Positions 24,900-33,935 of a DNA stretch of 64,000 bases are shown one piece after another. The DNA comes from Haloterrigena alkaliphila (GTDB lineage Archaea; Halobacteriota; Halobacteria; Halobacteriales; Natrialbaceae): contig NZ_CP071462.1 in NCBI RefSeq assembly GCF_017352155.2, positions 2,108,001-2,172,000 on the forward strand, read 5' to 3'. The notes below the pieces were generated by a model. The model did not search any database. It had not been told where the DNA came from and saw only the letters and a program-made list of their open reading frames with translations. Made by a program: the position numbers and the translations under genes. Positions within the stretch are counted from its first letter, which is position 1. The number at the start of each line of letters is the position of its first letter.

Positions 24900-26150
24900 A
24901 TGACGCCCGGTGGAAGTCTCCCGGTCGAAGTCCTGTTCGGTCTCTATCTCGGTCTCCTGACCGGCATCGTCCCCGCGTTCGTCGCCGGTTCGCTCGGCTT
25001 TCTCGTTCGCTACTTTACCGGAGTTACGCTGCCCGGTTTCGGTGTCGTCGTCCTCGCGCTGTCGATCGCCAGCGTGCAGGGCGGGCTGCTCGGCCTCGTC
25101 GAACCGAACATCGCCCAGTCGCCGCGGTTGCTGATCGCCGTCCTCGTCGTCCTCATGCTCGCGCTCTACGCCCACAGCCAGGGCGACAAACTCGGCGCCG
25201 AACTCCCACGGCACCTTTCCCTCACCTCGATCCGCCAGCGGACCCTGTCGGCCGACGTCGTCGAACTCGTCGGCACCATGGGACAGGTCACGGTCCGTCC
25301 GACCGGCGAAATCCACGACATGGAGGGCTACCCGCCGCTATCGCCGGCCCTCCGCCGATCGCTGAAGAACGGCTCGTGGCGGCTCCCCGCCGATCTGCCG
25401 CTGTCGGAACTCGAATCCCGCCTCGAGGAGCGACTGCGGACCGACCACGACCTGGGCGACGTCAGCGTGACGATCGACGAGCGGGCACGCGCGACGATCA
25501 CCGCGGCCCCGCCGTCGGGCGGGCTCTCCAAGCGGATCCCCGACGGCCGCCGCGCCGTCTCGATCGCGACGCTGGTCCCGACCGGGCTCGCGCGCGGCGA
25601 CGAGGTGTCGATCCGCGCCGAAGCGCGGACGCTCTCCGGAACGGTGCTGAGCGCCCGGACGGCGGTCGACGACGAACACGCGGCCGACGAGTCGCCCGTC
25701 GACGACGGGACGCCCGTCCCCGACGGCGGCGACGCGGAGGCCGACCCCGACCCCGCGCCCAAACCGAACGCGGCCAGCGCCGGCGGCATCGGTCGCGTTA
25801 CCGTCGCCGTCGCCCGCCGGGACGTCAAGGCGTTGCTCGAGACCGAGACGCCGCGGCTGGTCGTCCGCTCCCGAGGAACCAGCCGGGAGTTCGAGGCCTT
25901 CACGCTGGTCAAGCGGGCCGGGCACGTGATCCGACGGTTCACCGTCGGCCCGAACGCGGACGCCGACCTCCGCGCCGCGGCGGACGTGACGGTCCTGGCC
26001 GCCCGTCGACAGGGCAGCGAGACCGGCGGTCGTCGCAGCGGCTGGGTGTTCGCGCCCGGCATCGAACGGTCGCTCGAGCCCGGCGACGAGGTGTTCGTCG
26101 CGGGGCCGGAGGCGGCGACCGACGAGTTCGTGGAGGCGGTCGCCCGATGA
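24900..26150 (+). CDS. membrane protein with RCK_C-like soluble domains (TrkA-related)
   Basis: The 416-residue protein opens with about three transmembrane helices (residues 8-90). Soluble beta-rich modules follow. The repeated phrases VSIATLVPTGLARGDEVSI and VFAPGIERSLEPGDEVFVAGP are characteristic of TrkA_C/RCK_C domains. An acidic Pro/Asp linker (about 265-295) separates the modules. The next gene overlaps its stop by four bases (ATGA) and has the same layout, so the two are a translationally coupled paralogous pair next to a K+ channel. They probably form a heteromeric potassium-related complex. Confidence 0.85.
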   Translation: MTPGGSLPVEVLFGLYLGLLTGIVPAFVAGSLGFLVRYFTGVTLPGFGVVVLALSIASVQGGLLGLVEPNIAQSPRLLIAVLVVLMLALYAHSQGDKLGAELPRHLSLTSIRQRTLSADVVELVGTMGQVTVRPTGEIHDMEGYPPLSPALRRSLKNGSWRLPADLPLSELESRLEERLRTDHDLGDVSVTIDERARATITAAPPSGGLSKRIPDGRRAVSIATLVPTGLARGDEVSIRAEARTLSGTVLSARTAVDDEHAADESPVDDGTPVPDGGDAEADPDPAPKPNAASAGGIGRVTVAVARRDVKALLETETPRLVVRSRGTSREFEAFTLVKRAGHVIRRFTVGPNADADLRAAADVTVLAARRQGSETGGRRSGWVFAPGIERSLEPGDEVFVAGPEAATDEFVEAVAR

Positions 26151-27415
26151 CGGCGTCGATCGCCGCCGGACTCGAGCCGATGCTCGCCCAGACGATCACC
26201 TCGGAGACGCTGCTCGACTCGCTCCTCGGAATTCTGGGCTTCGCGCTGCTGGCGGGGGGAACCGCCGCGGGCATCGCCTTCGTCTTCCGCTGGTACAGCG
26301 CGGACGCGATCCCCGAGGGCGTCGCGATTCTGCTCGGCGTCTCGATGGTCGCCATCTGGCTCAACGCCGAGTCGGCGCTCCAGCAGGTGATCAGCGGCGA
26401 CGCGGAACTGCTCGAGTTGAGTACGGTGGTCTTCACGGTCGCCGCGTTCGCCGCGAGCGCGATGGCCGCCGACGGCGGCCGACGACTCGGTGACCACCTC
26501 GCGACGGACGTCTTCTCGATCGCGACGCCGCGGACGATCACCGAGGTCGGCCAACTGGTCCGATCGGCCGGCCGCGTCGTCGCCGTCGAACTCCCCGAGG
26601 AGATCGCGGACGTCGACGGTTACGACCCGGTCGACGAGCCCACCAAGACCGAACTGGCCGGCCACACGCTGCTGTTCCCGCGGCGCCTCTCGGTCGACGA
26701 CCTGCGCGAGCGATTGATCGACCGCCTCGAGCGCGACTACGGGATCGGCCACGTCGACGTCGAGTTCGGGGCCGATCGGACGATCGACTACCTGGCCCTC
26801 GGCAGCCGCCCGTCGGGAATCGGCTCGACGCTCGCGCCGGGGACCGTCGCCGTCGCGATCCGCGGCGATCCGGCGCCGGACGCCACACCCGGAGACGCCG
26901 TCCGGATCTGGCGTCGCGACGGCGATTCGCTCCGACGGGCCACGGGCGGAGAACTCCGCGGAGTCGCCGACGACGTGGCCACCGTCGCCGTCGACGCCGA
27001 CGACGCGGGATCGCTCCCGTCCGAGGAGGAGTACCGGCTGGTAACGCTGCCTCGCGACCCCGGCGCCGAGCGGGACCTCGTCTCCCTGCTCCGGGCGGCC
27101 GACGAGACCGTGACCACGCTCCCCGTCGCGGCCGGTGACGCGCTCGAGGGCGCGACCGTCGGCTCGCTGCCGGTTCTCGTCCTCGCGGTCGACCGCGACG
27201 CGGACGCCGCCGCCCCCCTCGCGCTGCCGGCGGCCGACGCGCGCCTCGAGGCCGGCGACGTCGCCTACGTTCTCGGCCGCCCGGACGCCCTGCGGCGGAT
27301 CGGCGACCTCGAGCGGCCCGGCGAGGCCCTGCTCGAGGAGGCCGCGGAGTCGGACGGAGCGGAAGCCGATTCGGAACCCACGGACCCGCCGGCCGACCCC
27401 GCGCGGGAGCGGTAG
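26147..27415 (+). CDS. second membrane/RCK_C-like protein of the pair
   Basis: A 422-residue protein with three hydrophobic segments (about 22-48, 58-80, 90-110), then modules resembling RCK_C (LAPGTVAVAIRGDPAPDATPGDAVRIWRR; LPAADARLEAGDVAYVLG). It has the same plan as the upstream protein but divergent sequence, with a long acidic C-terminal tail. The start ATG at 26147 overlaps the upstream stop (ATGA), so the pair is one operon. No catalytic motif is seen. Its job is presumably with the upstream partner and the K+ channel. Confidence 0.85.
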   Translation: MTASIAAGLEPMLAQTITSETLLDSLLGILGFALLAGGTAAGIAFVFRWYSADAIPEGVAILLGVSMVAIWLNAESALQQVISGDAELLELSTVVFTVAAFAASAMAADGGRRLGDHLATDVFSIATPRTITEVGQLVRSAGRVVAVELPEEIADVDGYDPVDEPTKTELAGHTLLFPRRLSVDDLRERLIDRLERDYGIGHVDVEFGADRTIDYLALGSRPSGIGSTLAPGTVAVAIRGDPAPDATPGDAVRIWRRDGDSLRRATGGELRGVADDVATVAVDADDAGSLPSEEEYRLVTLPRDPGAERDLVSLLRAADETVTTLPVAAGDALEGATVGSLPVLVLAVDRDADAAAPLALPAADARLEAGDVAYVLGRPDALRRIGDLERPGEALLEEAAESDGAEADSEPTDPPADPARER

Positions 27416-27446
27416 CTACTTGCCGTCGGCACCGATACCGCCACGT

Positions 27447-27731
27447 ATGCCCACCGAGTGGAAGCTCTTCGCCGACCTCGCGGAACGCGCGGGCGATAAA
27501 CACGTCACCGTCGACGCGGGCGCCGGCGACACCGTCGGGGACGCCCTCGAGCAACTGCTCGAGGAGCGGTCCGACCTCGAGGGACGCGTCCTCGACGACG
27601 ACGGCGAGTTGCGCTCCCAGATCAACGTTCTGCGAAATGGGACGAACGTCCTCGTCGAGGAGGAGGGGATGAAGACGGAACTCGAGGAGGGCGACGAACT
27701 GGCGCTCTTCCCGCCCGTCAGCGGCGGATAG
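27447..27731 (+). CDS. SAMP/MoaD-type ubiquitin-like protein
   Basis: A 94-residue beta-grasp protein ending in the diglycine tail VSGG, which is needed for adenylation by an E1-like enzyme. The fold shows WKLFADLAERAGDKHVTVD, a central helix GDALEQLLEER, and INVLRNGTNV. It resembles haloarchaeal SAMP1, which is conjugated to lysines (sampylation) and also serves as the sulfur carrier for molybdopterin. The sulfite oxidase-family gene next to it needs molybdopterin, so a MoaD role fits too. Convergent with that gene, 39 bases apart. Confidence 0.9.
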   Translation: MPTEWKLFADLAERAGDKHVTVDAGAGDTVGDALEQLLEERSDLEGRVLDDDGELRSQINVLRNGTNVLVEEEGMKTELEEGDELALFPPVSGG

Positions 27732-27770
27732 CGCCCCTCGAGTCCGTCTCTCGCCCGCTCCCTCGCCTCC

Positions 27771-29042
27771 TCACTCGTCGCCGGTCGTCTCGCCCGCTTC
27801 GTCCGCGACGACTTCGACCGTCACGCCGTTCGGTTCGTACGCGTTGGCGGCGTAGCCGCCCTCGTTCCACGGGTACTCGTCGTCCTCGAGGGCGTCGCGC
27901 CAGGCGTCGGGCTCGGAGATCCGCGCCGGCTGCCGCCGGTCCAGTTCGTCGGTCGCCCGCGACAGCAGCGCGTGCGTTCCGGGTCCGGCGTCCCAGTCGT
28001 AGCGGAACAGTCGCCACGCGCCGGCGTAGTCGGGGCCGAACAGGTCCGCGTCGTTCCACGTCTCGCCGCCGTCGGTCGAGATATCTACGCGGTCGACGGC
28101 GTCGTCGCCCGCCCAGGCGACGCCGCGCACCTCGATCGTTCCGTCCGAGTCGGGCGTCGCCGGCGACTCCCCGTCCGGCGTGCCGATCACCGACATCACG
28201 TTCGCGTCGAACGTGTAGGGGGAGTCGACCGCGCCCTCGAGCTGGGTCCACGTGTCGACGGAATCGATCGTCTCGTTCGGATCGGGTTCGACGCCTTCGG
28301 GGTGGATTCGGTACGACTCCTGCTGCCAGACGGCGTGCTCGCCCGGCCGGTCGAGCGCCCCGTCGACGACCATCGAGTCCGCCACCCGGAGCTCCTCGAG
28401 CCACTTGACGTTGTTGACCCCGTACCAGCCGGGGACGATCAGTCGGACCGGATACCCGTGCTCCGGCGGGAGCGGGTCGCCGTTCATCTCGTAGGCGAGG
28501 ACGCAGTCGTCGAGCGCCTTCTCGAGCGGAATCGACCGCGCGAAGACGTCGTCGCCGTCGGATCGATCGCCGCCGACTGCGGTCAGCCACCGGCCCTCGG
28601 CCGCGTCCGCGCCGAAATCGCGCAGCACCGAACTGAGGGGCGTCCCGGTCCAGACCGCGGTGGCGGCGGCGTCGAACTCCCACTGCACGCTGCCCGTCTC
28701 GGGTCGGTGCTGGCCGCGACCGTTGCCGGCGCACTCCATCGTGTGCGCGACCGCCACCGTCGGGTACTCGGTTTCGATCGCCGCCATCGAGAGGGTCCCC
28801 TCGAGCTGCCCGGCGAGCGAGACGGACCATCCGTCGGCCGCCACCCGCGGAATGTCGTTTCGATGGCAGACGAAGTGTTCCTCGACGGGCGTCAGCCAGC
28901 TCGCGTAGGTGCGACGCTCCGCGGCGCCGACGACCGTGTACTTGTCCGCCTCGTCTCGAACCGGACGCACGCCGCCGTCTTTCCGTTCCAGTATCGCCTC
29001 GATCTCCCCGTGTCGGTTCTCTCGCGGCCCTTCGGCGACCAT
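27771..29042 (-). CDS. sulfite oxidase-family molybdopterin enzyme
   Basis: Oxidises sulfite to sulfate or a related substrate with a molybdopterin centre. The 423-residue protein has the Mo-ligand cysteine at Cys104 (TMECAGNGR) and the family block VRLIVPGWYGVNNVKWLEELR. A C-terminal Ig-like Mo-co dimerisation domain (VRGVAWAGDDAVDRVDISTDGGETW) follows. There is no Tat or lipoprotein signal, so it is predicted cytoplasmic, unlike most bacterial counterparts. The electron acceptor is not encoded nearby. Confidence 0.92.
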   Translation of the reverse strand: MVAEGPRENRHGEIEAILERKDGGVRPVRDEADKYTVVGAAERRTYASWLTPVEEHFVCHRNDIPRVAADGWSVSLAGQLEGTLSMAAIETEYPTVAVAHTMECAGNGRGQHRPETGSVQWEFDAAATAVWTGTPLSSVLRDFGADAAEGRWLTAVGGDRSDGDDVFARSIPLEKALDDCVLAYEMNGDPLPPEHGYPVRLIVPGWYGVNNVKWLEELRVADSMVVDGALDRPGEHAVWQQESYRIHPEGVEPDPNETIDSVDTWTQLEGAVDSPYTFDANVMSVIGTPDGESPATPDSDGTIEVRGVAWAGDDAVDRVDISTDGGETWNDADLFGPDYAGAWRLFRYDWDAGPGTHALLSRATDELDRRQPARISEPDAWRDALEDDEYPWNEGGYAANAYEPNGVTVEVVADEAGETTGDE

Positions 29043-29141
29043 AGCGTCTCACTCCACACTGCCGCGTGGTAAATAGTGGCACGGTCGTGTCGGCCCCGGT
29101 GTCCGCGCCGCGATACCGCTCCTCGGCTCGATGGCGCCGCG

Positions 29142-30137
29142 TCAGTCGGCCGTCAGATCGATCCCGAGCACGAAGTCCGGCTCGTCGGAGACGCCGACCC
29201 CAGCGGCCGGCGCGTCGGTGACGTAGCGCGCTGTTTCGGGAATCAGAACCCGCGTCTCGTCGGCGCCGCGGTCGGCGGCGTCGCGGGCGATCGCGGCGAA
29301 CAGCGCGCGGGCGGCGTCGACGTCATCCCACGCGCCCACGCCGTACTCGGCCCACGTCTCGGTCCGCGTTTCCGGCTCTGCGTTCGCGCCGCCGCTATCG
29401 CTCGAGTCCTCGTCCTCGACGTCGACCTCCTGGTCGTACGTCCGCGACCGGTAGGCGGCTCCCGCGAGGCCGTCCGATCCCTCGACGGCGAAGACGGCCG
29501 TCTCGTCGGCGAGTCGCTCGAGGTCCCCTCGCCTCAGTTCTCGGACGGCCCACGACTCCTCCGGTGACAGGGCCAGCCCGTTCAGGTGCTCGCGCGCGTC
29601 GCTGTGGGTCCAGTAGCGCCACGCCGCGGTAGGGTCGCTCGAGACCCGATACGAGCCGTCGGCCTCGGACTCGAGGTCGGCGGCGTCGGGATCGGGATGC
29701 GCGAACCGGAACTCGGTGAGCGGTTCGTAACCGCTCGCTCGCGCGGCGCCGAAGGAGGCCGTGTTCCACGAGAAGATCATCACGCGACCGACGGCCGCGC
29801 CCCGCTCGCGGGCCCACTCGAACAGCGCCTCGTTGAGCCGGCGGCTGACGCCCTTTCGACGGTGTTCGGCCGCGACCCGCATGCTCTGGAACCAGGCCTC
29901 GTCGTCGGAGAGCAGCACGCCCTGGACGATGCCCGCGGCCTCGCCGTCGACCGTCGCGAGGAAGGTCTTCTTCCCCTGGCCGGGGTCGTCCTCGAGCCAG
30001 TCGTGGTAGATTCGCGGAATGTAGTCGCCGCCGCGATCCGCCCAGATGTCGCCCGTGAAGTCCGCGACGGCCTCGTAGTCGTCGTGGGTCGCCCGACGGA
30101 TCTCGAGTGTGGAGTCGATGTCTGAATCGGGTGCCAT
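29142..30137 (-). CDS. GNAT acetyltransferase
   Basis: The N-terminal 150 residues form a GNAT fold: IRRATHDDYEAVADFT (motif C/D start), AWFQSMRVAAEHRRKGVSRRLNEALFEWA (motif A acetyl-CoA site with RRKG) and IFSWNTASFGAARASGYEPLTEFRF (motif B). A second, weaker domain of about 180 residues follows, with an acidic insertion near 255-275 (DVEDEDSSDSGGAN), giving a 331-residue protein. The acceptor is unknown. Start MAPDSDID was preferred over a longer frame because GNAT homology begins soon after it. Confidence 0.88.
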   Translation of the reverse strand: MAPDSDIDSTLEIRRATHDDYEAVADFTGDIWADRGGDYIPRIYHDWLEDDPGQGKKTFLATVDGEAAGIVQGVLLSDDEAWFQSMRVAAEHRRKGVSRRLNEALFEWARERGAAVGRVMIFSWNTASFGAARASGYEPLTEFRFAHPDPDAADLESEADGSYRVSSDPTAAWRYWTHSDAREHLNGLALSPEESWAVRELRRGDLERLADETAVFAVEGSDGLAGAAYRSRTYDQEVDVEDEDSSDSGGANAEPETRTETWAEYGVGAWDDVDAARALFAAIARDAADRGADETRVLIPETARYVTDAPAAGVGVSDEPDFVLGIDLTAD

Positions 30138-30222
30138 CGTCAGTTGAACAGCCCCATCTGAGGACGTCGTGCGAGAAAGCACTTTACAGATCGATCAACT
30201 CGTAGCGGTTTCGTCCAATTAC

Positions 30223-30392
30223 TGCGGTGGCGCGCGCTGGTGCGCGGCGAACGAAGTGTGAGCCGCGCTCCAACGCTGCGCGAGGGATGAGCGAGCGGAG
30301 CGCGGCGCATCGCGCCGCGGAAGGGCGAACGGCACAGCCGTGAGCCGAGAGCGAGCGAATCGGCTGGGGAGGGTGTGGAAATCCCCGTTGTC
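30223..30392 (-). repeat. dispersed intergenic repeat, copy A
   Basis: Its reverse complement matches the repeats at 36973-37102 and 55473-55602 in a 5' conserved block (TGACAACGGGGATTTCC, then CCCTCCCCAGCCGATTC) and a 3' block (GCTCATCCCTCGCGCA...GCGCGCGCCACCGCA). It is about 170 bases, with a 40-base expansion rich in GC-palindromes. It lies between the acetyltransferase and gatD. No reading frame or transposase is seen; it may be a small non-coding or MITE-like element. Confidence 0.75.
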
Positions 30393-30502
30393 AGCGCGAG
30401 CGAAGTGTTCTACTTCGGATTCTTACTCCATACGAAGATCAGCCGTGACAGGCTTGCCACAGGAGAGATCGGGCAAAAATTGTTCGCTGTGCTCCGTCTC
30501 GC

Positions 30503-31774
30503 CTACTCCCAGGGAACCGACCGCTCCTGAATCTCGCCGGCCAGCGAGGTTCCCATCGCCTCCTCGACGTCCTCGCTGTGCTCGAGCGCCCACATCAGCT
30601 TCACCTTCGCCGTTCCCGGCAGCGTGTCGCCGGCCTCGATCACGCCGGCCTCGAGCAGGTCCCGACCCGTATCGTAGACCCGGTCGCAGACCCGTCCCTC
30701 GAGACACTGGCTGGTCATGACGACGGTCGTGCCGTCGTCGATCAGGTCCTCGATGCGGGGGATGAGGTCGGTGTGGACGTGGCCGAGGCCGGTCCCCTCG
30801 ATGATCAGTCCCTCGCTCCCTTCGACCACGTCGAGGAAGGCGGGATCCATCCCCGGCGTGAACTTGAGGAGTTCGACGTCGCTCTCGAGGTCGTCGCGCA
30901 GCTCGAGGTCTGCCTTCCCCCGCTGCTGGTAGTCGCCTTGGAACTCGACCGCCTCAGTCTCGTAGTCGACGGTCCCCAGCGGCTCCGCGCCGACCGTTTC
31001 GAACGCGTCCCGGCGCGAGGTGTGGTTCTTCCGCACGCGCGTCCCGCGGTGGAGCGCGCAGACGTCGTCCGATTCGGAGGCGTGCATGCAGACCAGCACC
31101 TCCGCGCAGTCGCTCTTGGCGGCCTCGACGGCCGACACGGCGTTCATCACGTTGTCCGAGGACGGCCGATCCGCCGAGCGCTGGGAGCCGGTGAAGACGA
31201 TCGGCACGGGCGTCTCGAGCATGAAGGCGAGCGCCGACGCGGAGTACTGCATCGTGTCGGTGCCGTGCATGACGACGACGCCGTCGGCTCCCGCGTCGAT
31301 CTCCTCGCGCACCGCTCGCGCGAGGTCCTGCCAGATCGGCGGCTCCATGTTCTCCGAGAGGATGTTGGCGACGACTCTCCCGCGGTAGTTCGCGCGACCC
31401 GCGAGGTCCGGAACCGCGCGCAGGACGTCCTCGGCGTCGAACTGCGCGGTCACCGCGCCCGTGCGGTAGTCGACCGTCGAGGCGATCGTTCCGCCGGTCG
31501 AGATCAGCGAGATGGTCGGCAGGTCGTCGTCGAACTCGATCTCGGACGCGCCCTCGTCACCGGCGTCGTCCTCGTCGGCGCCCGTCGCGTCGGTGCCGTC
31601 GATCTCGTAGACGTCCTCCGCGAGCACCTCGACGTTCGCCTCGGCGCGGTCGACGCCGACGTTGTAGCCGCCCTCGAGTTTCACCACGAGGTGGTCGTCC
31701 GTGCTCGAGGGGAGCAACACGCCTTCGTACGTGCGATCCGCGCGGTCGACGCGAACGCGATCGCCTGGATTCAT
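30503..31774 (-). CDS. gatD: Glu-tRNA(Gln) amidotransferase subunit D (asparaginase fold)
   Basis: Releases ammonia from glutamine for GatE, which converts Glu-tRNA(Gln) to Gln-tRNA(Gln), as archaea lack GlnRS. The 423-residue protein has an N-terminal barrel module of about 55 residues (GDRVRVDRADRTYEGVLLP) found in GatD but not in plain asparaginases. The asparaginase core follows, with TGGTIAST (Thr96), HGTDTM and TGSQRSADRPSSDN. An acidic linker lies in between. gatE is not in this window. Start MNPGDRVRV was chosen at the barrel start. Confidence 0.93.
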   Translation of the reverse strand: MNPGDRVRVDRADRTYEGVLLPSSTDDHLVVKLEGGYNVGVDRAEANVEVLAEDVYEIDGTDATGADEDDAGDEGASEIEFDDDLPTISLISTGGTIASTVDYRTGAVTAQFDAEDVLRAVPDLAGRANYRGRVVANILSENMEPPIWQDLARAVREEIDAGADGVVVMHGTDTMQYSASALAFMLETPVPIVFTGSQRSADRPSSDNVMNAVSAVEAAKSDCAEVLVCMHASESDDVCALHRGTRVRKNHTSRRDAFETVGAEPLGTVDYETEAVEFQGDYQQRGKADLELRDDLESDVELLKFTPGMDPAFLDVVEGSEGLIIEGTGLGHVHTDLIPRIEDLIDDGTTVVMTSQCLEGRVCDRVYDTGRDLLEAGVIEAGDTLPGTAKVKLMWALEHSEDVEEAMGTSLAGEIQERSVPWE

Positions 31775-31933
31775 GGGTGGGCGTTGCGCACCGGCGGACT
31801 TGAAGCCACGCATTCGGACCCGGGGCGCTCGAGAACGCTCGCGTATCGAACACGCTCTCGTATCGAACGGGTGCCGGACGCGCGATGGACGTCGCTGCCG
31901 TGCCACCGATCGAACACGCCCCCGAAGCCGGCC

Positions 31934-32131
31934 TCAGGTGAACAACCCGAGCAGAATCAGCCCCAGTCCCGTCAGTAGTAGGATGCCCGCGATCATCGAC
32001 GTCAGCGCCTGCAGCGAGGACTCGACGTCCTCGGGAACGTCGAGTCGGGGGTAGAACCGGCGGGTCGCCACCAGCACCCCGATCCCCAGTGCGAGCGCGC
32101 TGATACCGAACGCGAGCAGTTCGGTGCTCAT
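31934..32131 (-). CDS. 65-residue two-helix membrane protein
   Basis: Two hydrophobic segments, LLAFGISALALGIGVLVATR at the start and MIAGILLLTGLGLILLGLF at the end, are joined by a short polar loop (PEDVESSLQALTS). There is no recognisable family and no catalytic residue. The codon bias is like its neighbours. It is followed by a second small membrane protein at 32217, so they may be a pair. Confidence 0.6.
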   Translation of the reverse strand: MSTELLAFGISALALGIGVLVATRRFYPRLDVPEDVESSLQALTSMIAGILLLTGLGLILLGLFT

Positions 32132-32216
32132 CCCGCGTTGGTAGCGGGGCCAGCGTGAAAAGGAAGCCCCCGCAACTCGAGATGAGAGAATCACCGCTCC
32201 GAGCGGCGAGCGCGAC

Positions 32217-32420
32217 TCACGCGAGGCCCGCTGCGGCGCGGAGGAAGACCGCGCCGATCGCGAGTCCACAGAGCGCGATGCCCAACCCGAGCAGCCGGGC
32301 CAGATCGGTCATCAACTCCGGATACTCCGGCTGGGGCTCGAGGTTCGCGACGAGGACGTAACAGAAGACGCCGCCGCCGGCGGCGAGGAAGCCGAACGTC
32401 GCCGCCGGAAGCCAGTCCAT
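32217..32420 (-). CDS. 67-residue membrane protein
   Basis: Begins MDWLPAATFGFLAAGGGVFCYVLVANLEP and ends with a second hydrophobic segment LLGLGIALCGLAIGAVFLRAAAG, so two helices are predicted with the middle loop polar. Unrecognised. It is divergent from the gene at 32502 with 81 bases between starts, and oriented with the small membrane gene at 31934. Confidence 0.6.
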   Translation of the reverse strand: MDWLPAATFGFLAAGGGVFCYVLVANLEPQPEYPELMTDLARLLGLGIALCGLAIGAVFLRAAAGLA

Positions 32421-32501
32421 GGATTCGGTGGGACGGCCGCGGTCGTATATCCTGTGGCCGATGGGGAAAGATCCATGCTGTCGGCTGCCCAACGAGAACC
32501 C

Positions 32502-33164
32502 ATGAGCGACCGCTCGGACGAGGTCACCGAGAGCCGGGACACCGAGGACCTCCTCGAGGAGACCGAGAACCTGCTCTCGGAGTCGGGCGCCGGAGCGGAA
32601 CCGGGGGCCGGGACGCCGTCGACGCCGGCGGACCGACCGGCGTCGGATCGGGAACCTCCGACCGTCGACGAATCGACCGGGCGCGAACCGAGCGGCGACG
32701 ACTCGTGGTGGTCGTCCGCCGACTCGCGGTCCGGGACCGACGCGGACTCCGGAGCCGGGACCGACGCGGACTCGAGGACCGGATCGCTGCGCTCCCGACT
32801 CACGCCGGGGCTCTCGCCCCAGAAGTACTTCTCGCCGCGGGCGTTTCTCGCGTTCGTCCTGCTGGTCGGCGCGGGGCTGTTCGCCGGCGGGCTGGTGATT
32901 CCGATCGCCGGCCGTATCGTCGGGATGTTCGGCGTCGCCTTCGCCGTGGGCCTGCTCTCCTCGAAGCGTCGATACCTCGAGATGGGCGCCGCGGGGACCG
33001 CCGTCGGCGGGGTCTCGGCCGTAGTTAGCAACGCCGTGATCGCGTTCGCCGGCTCCGTTCGGGCGGTCGTCGCCGTCGGCGTCGCGGCCGGGCTGGTCGG
33101 CTGTCTGCTCGGCTACTACTTCGGACGCGATCTGCGAAACGGACTGTCCCAGGATATCGAATGA
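32502..33164 (+). CDS. membrane protein with acidic N-terminal region
   Basis: The first 120 residues are a disordered Glu/Asp/Ser-rich region with short repeats (GTDADSGAGTDADSRTG). The remaining 100 carry about four closely spaced helices (FLAFVLLVGAGLFAGGLVIPIAG..., AVRAVVAVGVAAGLVGCLLGYYFG). I recognise no function. It could be a small scaffold or transporter subunit. The start MSDRSDEV was taken in preference to an extension 16 codons upstream. Confidence 0.7.
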   Translation: MSDRSDEVTESRDTEDLLEETENLLSESGAGAEPGAGTPSTPADRPASDREPPTVDESTGREPSGDDSWWSSADSRSGTDADSGAGTDADSRTGSLRSRLTPGLSPQKYFSPRAFLAFVLLVGAGLFAGGLVIPIAGRIVGMFGVAFAVGLLSSKRRYLEMGAAGTAVGGVSAVVSNAVIAFAGSVRAVVAVGVAAGLVGCLLGYYFGRDLRNGLSQDIE

Positions 33165-33180
33165 TCGAGGGCCGTCGGCG

Positions 33181-33837
33181 CTAACTCGGCGTCAGTTCCC
33201 AGCCCCGTTCGGTCCGGCGGACGACACCCTCGTCGGCCATCGACTCGAGCAACTCGGCGACGAGTTCCCGCGGGGCGTCGACGTCCTCGCTGAGTTCGTC
33301 CACGGACTTGGGCTCGGAGCGGATGCTCGCCAGAACGTCGGCGTAGATCCGGCTCTCGGGACCGGCGCCGACGTCCTCCGAAATCCGATCGAGGACGTCA
33401 CAGAGCCGGCCCTGGACCCACCGCTGGGCCAGCGACAGTTCGTTCTCGAGTTGCTCCAGGTCCTCGAGGGCGCGCAGGAGATCGTCGAGGTCGTCGCTCT
33501 CGTCCCAGGCGACGTCCAGCGTGAGGTGGCGGCAGGTCGTGATGTCGAAACTGCTGTTGGCGGGATAGGCGCTCTTGCTCGCGAACCCGTACGGCGAGAC
33601 GTTCACCTCGAGACGGACGTTGCGAGCGATGTGAAAGTACTTCCGGCGCTGGTCGTCGACTCGACTTTCGATCAGGCCGGCCTCCTCGAGTTTCCGCAAG
33701 TGTTCGATGACCGCCTTCGGACTCACGCCCAGATACTCGGAAATTTCCGTGACGTAACAGGGTTTGCGGGCGAGCAACCGGAGGATTCGTCTCCGGTTTT
33801 CGTTACCCAACAAATCCAGCAATGCGGCGGAGTCCAT
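33181..33837 (-). CDS. ArsR-type winged-helix regulator with extended C-terminus
   Basis: The first 70 residues are a winged helix: LLGNENRRRILRLLARKPCYVTEISEYLGVSPKAVIEHLRKLEEAGLI. Residues about 75-130 contain a beta-rich stretch with a single Cys (ITTCRHLTLD) and a helix. Residues about 150-218 hold a second, wHTH-like region (DVLASIRSEPKSVDELSEDVDAP...). The protein is 218 residues. The inducer is not known. It is oriented with the secreted-protein gene at 33936. Confidence 0.85.
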   Translation of the reverse strand: MDSAALLDLLGNENRRRILRLLARKPCYVTEISEYLGVSPKAVIEHLRKLEEAGLIESRVDDQRRKYFHIARNVRLEVNVSPYGFASKSAYPANSSFDITTCRHLTLDVAWDESDDLDDLLRALEDLEQLENELSLAQRWVQGRLCDVLDRISEDVGAGPESRIYADVLASIRSEPKSVDELSEDVDAPRELVAELLESMADEGVVRRTERGWELTPS

Positions 33838-33935
33838 CGAGAGATGGTTGGGGGTCGGCGCTGAAAAGCGTGTCTGCTCGGTGCGGGACAGCGATACCCG
33901 TCTCGCTCGCCCGCGTCACTCGAGTCGCGGCTTCC

